DNA of 64,000 nt, from assembly GCF_004122165.1 (NCBI RefSeq), contig NZ_SBKO01000002.1:62001-126000 (forward strand). Direction: 5' to 3'. A program made the position numbers and the translations under genes. The notes under the pieces are model-generated. The model was not told the origin of the DNA. It did not search any database and saw only the letters and a list, made by a program, of their open reading frames with translations. The DNA comes from Flavobacterium amnicola (GTDB taxonomy: Bacteria; Bacteroidota; Bacteroidia; Flavobacteriales; Flavobacteriaceae). Below are positions 59,271 to 64,000 of the stretch, piece by piece (within the stretch, counting starts at the first letter, position 1; each line of letters begins with the position of its first letter).

Positions 59271-59540
59271 ATGGAACAAGATCAATGGATAGAAATGGTT
59301 TTAAACAGTAGCAACGGAATTCAGAAAGTGACTCCGGATGAACAGTTGTTTTCAAAAATCATGAATACTATTAATGAAAAACCGGAAGTACGCATTAGAA
59401 CAATGTGGTTTGCTGCTGCTTCAATCCTTTTGTTTTTTACTCTCAACATCTTACTAATTAACTATAGTACCTCGAAGCAAGAACGTCAATTTTCAGCTTT
59501 GACACAAGAATTGGACAAGGATAATCAGCTATATCAATAA
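59271..59540 (+). CDS. Small one-helix membrane protein, putative anti-sigma factor
   Basis: An 89-residue protein. A soluble N-terminus (MEQDQWIEMVLNSSNGIQKV, to about 42), one membrane helix (WFAAASILLFFTLNILLINY, about 47-66) and a short polar tail give the layout of a minimal anti-sigma factor facing the cytoplasm. Its place directly after an ECF sigma gene (23 bases) and before the Spy-like gene (2 bases) supports that. No zinc-binding anti-sigma motif is seen, so the call rests on context. Confidence 0.65.
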   Translation: MEQDQWIEMVLNSSNGIQKVTPDEQLFSKIMNTINEKPEVRIRTMWFAAASILLFFTLNILLINYSTSKQERQFSALTQELDKDNQLYQ

Positions 59541-59542
59541 AT

Positions 59543-60013
59543 ATGAATAAGTCTAAGTTTTTATACCTTTTAGTAGTCATCATGTTGGTGATCAATGTTG
59601 GCATTATTAGTTACCTTTTTTTTACTGATGGCATTCCGTTATTAAATAAAGGAAAAGAAATGCCTAGAGAAATTGTGATTAAAAAGTTAGTTTTTGATGA
59701 TCAGCAAATCAAAGCCTATGACTTACTTATAAAAGGGCATCAACAGAAAATACGCTTTTTGAACGATGCCATTCGCGCAAAAAAGAATGAACTCTATTCG
59801 CATTTAAAGGATAATGCTACCCCAATAAGCGAAAACGATCGTTTGGTAAAACAAATAGCCAATTATCAAAGTCAAATAGAAATTACGCATTACAATCATT
59901 TTTTGGATATCAAAAAAATATGTCGTCCAGAACAATTGGAAAACTATAACGAATTAACCACCGAATTAGCCAAGATATTTTCTCATCCAAGAAGACCAAA
60001 GCATGCTAAGTAA
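59543..60013 (+). CDS. Spy/CpxP-like (LTXXQ) periplasmic protein with N-terminal anchor
   Basis: A 156-residue protein. An N-terminal helix (LYLLVVIMLVINVGIISYLF) anchors or exports it. The mature part is a long helical hairpin with two LTxxQ-like places: VFDDQQIKAYDLLIKGHQQK and ICRPEQLENYNELTTELAKI. Such heavy-metal-resistance/Spy-CpxP proteins sense or chaperone unfolded periplasmic proteins or metals and commonly sit with ECF or two-component regulators. The C-terminal HPRRPKHAK is rich in His and Lys. It overlaps the MbnP-like gene by 11 bases. Confidence 0.78.
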   Translation: MNKSKFLYLLVVIMLVINVGIISYLFFTDGIPLLNKGKEMPREIVIKKLVFDDQQIKAYDLLIKGHQQKIRFLNDAIRAKKNELYSHLKDNATPISENDRLVKQIANYQSQIEITHYNHFLDIKKICRPEQLENYNELTTELAKIFSHPRRPKHAK

Positions 60014-60689
60014 ATTATTCCTACCGTTTATTTTACTTTTAAGTTTTTGGCAGGCAGTAGCTCAAAACCAAAGCGATTCACTGGCTCTGACTTTAAAAAT
60101 AGAATGGAAAGGAAATCCCTTAGCATTAAGCAAAACTTATATTTCATCAAATAATGACACCCTGCAACTGCATCAATTAAAATTTTATGTAGGTAACATT
60201 CAAATTGATTTTAATGACAAAAGTAATTTTCAACAAAAAGTCTACCACTTGATTGACTTGGAAAATTTAAACTCGATGCGGATTCCAATATGTAAAAATG
60301 AAAAAAAAAATATTTCTCAAATAAGCTTTTCTATTGGTGTGGATAGTTTACAATCTGTTTCAGGAGCATTAGCTGGTGATTTAGATCCTGCAAAAGGAAT
60401 GTATTGGGCTTGGCAAAGTGGTTATATTAATATGAAAATAGAAGGAACGAGTTCGAGTTGCGCTACGCGAAATAATGCTTTTCATTTTCACATTGGAGGG
60501 TACTTACCGCCAAATAATGCTTCACGTAAAATAGTTTTAACCCCAAAATCGAATTCTCTTGAAGTGATTGTGGATGTGGCTACTTTGTTTGATAACATAT
60601 TGCTTTCCGAAAATAATTCGATAATGATACCTGGAAAAAAAGCCATGGAGATAGCCAATAAATGCACAAAAATATTTGCTTCCAAATGA
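60003..60689 (+). CDS. MbnP-like periplasmic protein (probable copper-associated partner of MbnH)
   Basis: A 228-residue exported protein (signal peptide LSKLFLPFILLLSFWQAVAQ). The mature domain matches the MbnP family in my reading: LHQLKFYVGNIQ, a Trp-rich centre GMYWAWQSGYINMKIEG (about 130-146), a disulfide-type Cys in SSCATRNN, and the His cluster NAFHFHIGGYLPP. In MbnP a tryptophan in such a segment is oxidised to kynurenine by the di-heme enzyme MbnH, and the protein binds copper. The gene overlaps the di-heme gene by four bases, the expected partner arrangement. No methanobactin precursor or biosynthesis genes are visible. Confidence 0.72.
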   Translation: MLSKLFLPFILLLSFWQAVAQNQSDSLALTLKIEWKGNPLALSKTYISSNNDTLQLHQLKFYVGNIQIDFNDKSNFQQKVYHLIDLENLNSMRIPICKNEKKNISQISFSIGVDSLQSVSGALAGDLDPAKGMYWAWQSGYINMKIEGTSSSCATRNNAFHFHIGGYLPPNNASRKIVLTPKSNSLEVIVDVATLFDNILLSENNSIMIPGKKAMEIANKCTKIFASK

Positions 60690-61708
60690 AAAAAAGCATC
60701 CAATATGCAGTGCTTGGGATCGTTTTCCTGATTGTGATAGCTTTCGCTAAAATAGAATGCACACCTTTATATTTTAACATCCCCAAAAGTTGGCCCAAAC
60801 CTCATTATAATTTCAAAACCAATCCGTTAACCGAAGAAGGTTTTCAACTGGGTCGACAATTATTTTATGATCCTATATTGTCTAAAGACAGTACGATTTC
60901 TTGTTCTAGTTGCCATATGCAAGCCACTGGTTTTACACATGTTGATCATGATTTGAGTCACGGAATTGAAGGCAAAATTGGTACTCGGAATTCACTGACC
61001 TTACAAAATTTAGCGTGGAGTAAACATTTTATGTGGGACGGTGGGATTAATCATTTAGACATACAAGCCATAGCGCCTATAACAAGTGAAGTTGAAATGA
61101 ATGAAAGCCTTGAAAACGTAGTAGTAAAACTTCAAAACTCCAAAAAATATCCATTACTATTTGAAAAAGCATTCGGAACCAAAAAAATAACGGGTCAATT
61201 TACCTTGAAAGCCCTTTCACAATTTGTTGTTTCATTAACCACTACCAATGCAAAGTATGATAAAGTGATGCAGATAAAAGCTTCTTTCTCCGAAATGGAA
61301 AAAAAGGGATATTCGCTTTTTAAAAAGAATTGTGCTACATGTCACCAAGAACCTTTGTTTACTTCTGATTCTTTTGAAAACAATGGGTTGCCAAAGGATA
61401 GTTTTTTAAACGATTTGGGGCGAATGAAAATTTCTCAAAATCCAAAGGATTCCTTACAATTTAAAGTGCCAACCCTCCGAAATATTGAATTTACATTTCC
61501 TTACATGCATGACGGTCGTTTTAAAACACTTTCTGAAGTATTGAAACACTACAATTCTGGAATTCAACAAAGCAAAAGTCTTTCCAAAGAATTAAGCAAA
61601 CCTCTGCACCTCTCCGATAATGAAAGAACCGAAATAATTGCCTTTTTGAAAACCCTTACAGATAAAGAATTTTTATTCAATCCTAGATTTTCTTACCCAA
61701 AAGAATAA
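60686..61708 (+). CDS. Di-heme cytochrome c peroxidase/MauG-family protein, probable MbnH
   Basis: A 340-residue exported protein with an N-terminal helix (YAVLGIVFLIVIAFA) and two c-type heme sites: STISCSSCHMQATGF (about 69-72) and KNCATCHQEPLFTSD (about 210-213). Also seen are the MauG-like RNSLTLQNLAWSKHFMWDGG and TFPYMHDGRFKTLSEVLKHY. It is of the bCCP/MauG superfamily. Coupling by ATGA overlap with the MbnP-like gene suggests that it modifies that protein's tryptophan rather than acting simply as a peroxidase. The ATG at 60686 is preferred over 60662. Confidence 0.8.
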   Translation: MKKSIQYAVLGIVFLIVIAFAKIECTPLYFNIPKSWPKPHYNFKTNPLTEEGFQLGRQLFYDPILSKDSTISCSSCHMQATGFTHVDHDLSHGIEGKIGTRNSLTLQNLAWSKHFMWDGGINHLDIQAIAPITSEVEMNESLENVVVKLQNSKKYPLLFEKAFGTKKITGQFTLKALSQFVVSLTTTNAKYDKVMQIKASFSEMEKKGYSLFKKNCATCHQEPLFTSDSFENNGLPKDSFLNDLGRMKISQNPKDSLQFKVPTLRNIEFTFPYMHDGRFKTLSEVLKHYNSGIQQSKSLSKELSKPLHLSDNERTEIIAFLKTLTDKEFLFNPRFSYPKE

Positions 61709-61774
61709 AAAATCACTTTCGACCGCAAGAATATATTTTTCTTGTCGTCTAACTATAAAACCAAATGTACCATT

Positions 61775-63127
61775 ATGAAAAAAATCCTACTTTGCTTGCT
61801 CTTCATCAGTAGTATAGCAAAATCACAAACCAATCCTGCGATTACTAAATGGTTACAAAATACAACTGTAACTGGTACATATTATGTCTCAGGGAATTCT
61901 ACTCCTATTTCAAATGGTATTTTAGTAAATTGCCAACAAGTACGCTATTCAGCCACTTGGTCGTATGTAAATACAGCCGGCATACCAGCCTATTCCGTTG
62001 GACCTTACTTAGACGGTAATCCCAATCAGGCCGGAAATCAAAATGCAATTTTTAAATTTCCACTTGTTCCAACTCAAAATACTGGTACAAAAACGCCAAC
62101 TGCAGGAGGTAATATAGGGGTGTTTATTAATGGAGTGGCCATGTATGATTTTAGAGATGGTGTTGCGTGGAATACAACTACTAATGCTTTGTGTGGAGGT
62201 CCGGGTAACCCGACTTGTACTGGAACTCCTGCTTGGTACAGAGATGCTGTTTTGTATGAAAGACCCGGATTTGATTGTTCTAAAGGACATCCTGGTGGAA
62301 CCAATTATCATCACCACCAAAATCCAAGTGCATTTGATTTAGACCTAAATGTGCTTTCCAATATTTGTAATTTGTATGATGCAGATGGCTTGTATGCCAT
62401 TAATACTAGCCAACATTCGCCACTTATAGGTTTTGCATACGATGGTTTTCCTGTCTATGGGGCTTATGGTTATGCCAATGCTAACGGAACCGGTGGAATC
62501 GCTAGAATTAAATCGGGGTATCAATTACGAAATATTACTGTAAGAACCCACCATGCAAATGGAACCGATGTAAGCGATGGACCTCCTGTAAATGCCACCT
62601 ATCCTTTGGGTTATTTCAGAGAAGATTATGAATGGGTTGCTCATGCTGGTGACGAAAGTTATTTGGACGAACACAATGGAAGATTTTGTGTTACACCCGA
62701 ATATCCAGCTGGTATTTATTGCTATTTCGCAACAGTTAATGCCAATCATAACTCCTCATATCCTTATTTAGTGGGGCCAACCTACTATGGAAACAAAACA
62801 GCAGCTAAAGTGACTACTGTAAGCGAGACTACCACTACTTACAATCCTTCTCTTGCTACAACAGAAAATAATTTAAAAGAGGAATCACTAATCATATTTC
62901 CTAATCCATCGTCTGATCTAATTGCTATCCAAATGGGAGGATTAGTAGGGCGTAATTTAAAAATTGATCTGTTTGATGTTACGGGGAGATTGGTCAAATC
63001 AACATCCATGAATGCGGGTCAAACCATAACTTATTTTGATGTACAGGATGTGTACAGCGGCACATATATTATTAAAATTTTTGATGGAAATAACAGTCTT
63101 TCAAGAACTGTTGTAATACAAAAATAA
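61775..63127 (+). CDS. Secreted YHYH-domain protein with T9SS sorting domain
   Basis: A 450-residue exported protein (MKKILLCLLFISSIAKSQ signal peptide at the ATG 61775). The central region has YHYH-domain features: GGTNYHHHQNPSAFDLDLNV, then HSPLIGFAYDGFPVYGAYGY, and later REDYEWVAHAGDESYLDEHN with GRFCVTPEYPAGIYCYFAT. The histidine cluster suggests metal binding. The C-terminal 80 residues (LIIFPNPSSDLIAIQM ... YSGTYIIKIFDGNNS) are a T9SS type A sorting domain. It lies between two di-heme genes; YHYH proteins often neighbour copper or cytochrome peroxidase genes. Confidence 0.85.
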   Translation: MKKILLCLLFISSIAKSQTNPAITKWLQNTTVTGTYYVSGNSTPISNGILVNCQQVRYSATWSYVNTAGIPAYSVGPYLDGNPNQAGNQNAIFKFPLVPTQNTGTKTPTAGGNIGVFINGVAMYDFRDGVAWNTTTNALCGGPGNPTCTGTPAWYRDAVLYERPGFDCSKGHPGGTNYHHHQNPSAFDLDLNVLSNICNLYDADGLYAINTSQHSPLIGFAYDGFPVYGAYGYANANGTGGIARIKSGYQLRNITVRTHHANGTDVSDGPPVNATYPLGYFREDYEWVAHAGDESYLDEHNGRFCVTPEYPAGIYCYFATVNANHNSSYPYLVGPTYYGNKTAAKVTTVSETTTTYNPSLATTENNLKEESLIIFPNPSSDLIAIQMGGLVGRNLKIDLFDVTGRLVKSTSMNAGQTITYFDVQDVYSGTYIIKIFDGNNSLSRTVVIQK

Positions 63128-63149
63128 ATTAATAATTGTTTTTTGATTG

Positions 63150-63182
63150 AAATGGTTTAGTTCCTAAAGAATTAAACCATTT
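63150..63182 (+). terminator. Weak hairpin between the YHYH and second di-heme genes
   Basis: AAATGGTTTA (63150-63159) and TAAACCATTT (63173-63182) form a 10-bp stem with a 13-base loop. No long T-run follows, so termination may be partial. Confidence 0.4.
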
Positions 63183-63222
63183 AAAAAGTTTAAAGTCTAA
63201 TGTAAAACAAAATCAACCACCT

Positions 63223-64000
63223 ATGAAAAAACTGTTTGTCCCTTTTTTTATGCTACTTGGAATATCTATTACAATTTCTTCTTGTAGTGATTCTGATGAT
63301 GCACAATATGTACCAATTACTCCGAATGCAAGTTATCCAGAAGTAGAAGCTGCTTTTGGGTCAAAACTGGACTTGAACAATCTTTCCAATTATGCTAATC
63401 AATATATACCGCCCTATATTAGAAAGCGTAATGGCAATGCGAACCCAGTAACTGACAAAGGTGCTACTTTGGGTAGAGTTCTTTTTTATGATAAAAACCT
63501 ATCCTCCAACAATACTATTTCATGCTCGAGTTGTCATCAACAAGCCAATGCATTTAGTGATACTAATATTGCCAGTACGGGTGTAAATGGTATGACGGGC
63601 AGACATTCGATGCGATTAATTAATGCTCGATTTGCAGTAGAATCAAAATTCTTTTGGGATGAAAGAGCTGGTTCGTTAGAGATACAAACTACAATGCCTA
63701 TTAAAGACCACGGAGAAATGGGATTTAGTGGTGCTAATGGTGATTTATCTTTTAATGATTTAATTACAAAACTTCAAGGAATTGGCTATTATAAAGAATT
63801 GTTTAAATTTGTCTATGGTACTGAAGTAATCACCGAAAACAGAATACAATTGGCATTAGCACAATTTGTAAGAAGTATTCAATCTTTTGATTCGAAATAT
63901 GATTCCGGTAGAATTTTTGTTCCGAATGATGGACAACCCTTTCCTAATTTTACCGCTCAAGAAAATAATGGAAAAAACTTATTCCTTGCTCCTCCTGTAT
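63223..64000 (+). CDS. Di-heme cytochrome c peroxidase-family lipoprotein, C-terminus beyond the window
   Basis: At least 259 residues, cut by the right edge. A lipoprotein signal peptide (LGISITISSCSDSDD, lipobox Cys about residue 21) precedes a bCCP/MauG-type domain. The first heme site is TISCSSCHQQANAFSD (about 101-105), then TGRHSMRLINARFAVESKFF with the family WDERAGSLEIQ and an ALAQFVRSIQSFDSKYD helix. The second heme site would lie past 64000. Same strand as the sigma-led run, 95 bases after the YHYH gene, but with its own start context. Confidence 0.88.
   Translation, partial: MKKLFVPFFMLLGISITISSCSDSDDAQYVPITPNASYPEVEAAFGSKLDLNNLSNYANQYIPPYIRKRNGNANPVTDKGATLGRVLFYDKNLSSNNTISCSSCHQQANAFSDTNIASTGVNGMTGRHSMRLINARFAVESKFFWDERAGSLEIQTTMPIKDHGEMGFSGANGDLSFNDLITKLQGIGYYKELFKFVYGTEVITENRIQLALAQFVRSIQSFDSKYDSGRIFVPNDGQPFPNFTAQENNGKNLFLAPPV

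Noticed and set aside
60003..61708. Methanobactin biosynthesis locus
   Set aside because: Only MbnP/MbnH-like genes are present; no precursor peptide, MbnB or MbnC was seen.

Overview
The window looks like the chromosome of a Flavobacterium-like member of the Bacteroidota. The DNA is AT-rich. Many start regions carry the Bacteroidota -7 promoter box TAnnTTTG. Several secreted proteins end in type IX secretion (T9SS) C-terminal sorting domains: the RCC1 protein, the subtilase and the YHYH protein. Gene fusions typical of the group are present (E1 alpha/beta, hisB phosphatase/dehydratase, hisIE). No rRNA, tRNA, CRISPR array or intact insertion sequence was recognised.

Layout. 1-2.0 kb: a TetR regulator (cut by the left edge) downstream of a TerC transporter fused to leucine-rich repeats. 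2.1-5.3 kb: an accessory patch with an AbiGi-like abortive-infection gene and two unrecognised membrane genes, ending in a decayed copy of the 3' end of a DCC-family gene. 5.4-16.6 kb: housekeeping and miscellaneous genes (cold shock protein, RCC1 propeller, DCC oxidoreductase, MutS2 without Smr, Ung, transglutaminase-like protein, two GNAT paralogues, nucleoside phosphorylase, SUI1-like factor, 2OG-Fe(II) oxygenase). 16.7-24.2 kb: subtilase, branched-chain 2-oxoacid dehydrogenase E1, a slipin remnant, a secreted hydrolase with an FNR-type box next to a Crp/Fnr gene that has no normal start codon, and a glutamate-synthase-like protein.

24.3-35.0 kb is the most distinctive region: ten minus-strand genes that together read as a CoA-dependent aromatic acid catabolic operon (flavin reductase, SRPBCC protein, 2-aminobenzoyl-CoA/salicylyl-CoA type hydroxylase fused to an old-yellow-enzyme domain, aryl-CoA ligase, hotdog thioesterase, nitrilase, amino acid permease, gentisate-type dioxygenase, fumarylacetoacetase-fold hydrolase, maleate isomerase). 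The inferred flow is aromatic acid -> acyl-CoA -> ring hydroxylation -> gentisate-like acid -> maleylpyruvate -> maleate + pyruvate -> fumarate. Divergent from it lies acs, followed by convergent genes for an exonuclease and a cNMP/CBS/DUF294 protein.

39.6-45 kb holds a helicase, a mechanosensitive channel, Nudix and thioesterase genes. 45-52.2 kb is the complete his operon (hisG-D-C-B-H-A-F-IE). A good promoter, an 18-residue leader peptide with five consecutive histidine codons and a strong terminator precede it: a ribosome-mediated attenuator. 52.3-58.6 kb: VIT1/CCC1 transporter, membrane proteins, LtaS-type sulfatase-fold enzyme, VWA protein, fabG.

58.7-64 kb: an ECF sigma factor heads a run containing a putative anti-sigma protein, a Spy/CpxP-like protein, an MbnP-like protein overlapping its probable MbnH-like di-heme partner, a T9SS YHYH protein and a second di-heme peroxidase lipoprotein cut by the right edge. 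This reads as an envelope metal (probably copper) or redox response. Short dispersed repeats of several families sit in the spacers between genes.
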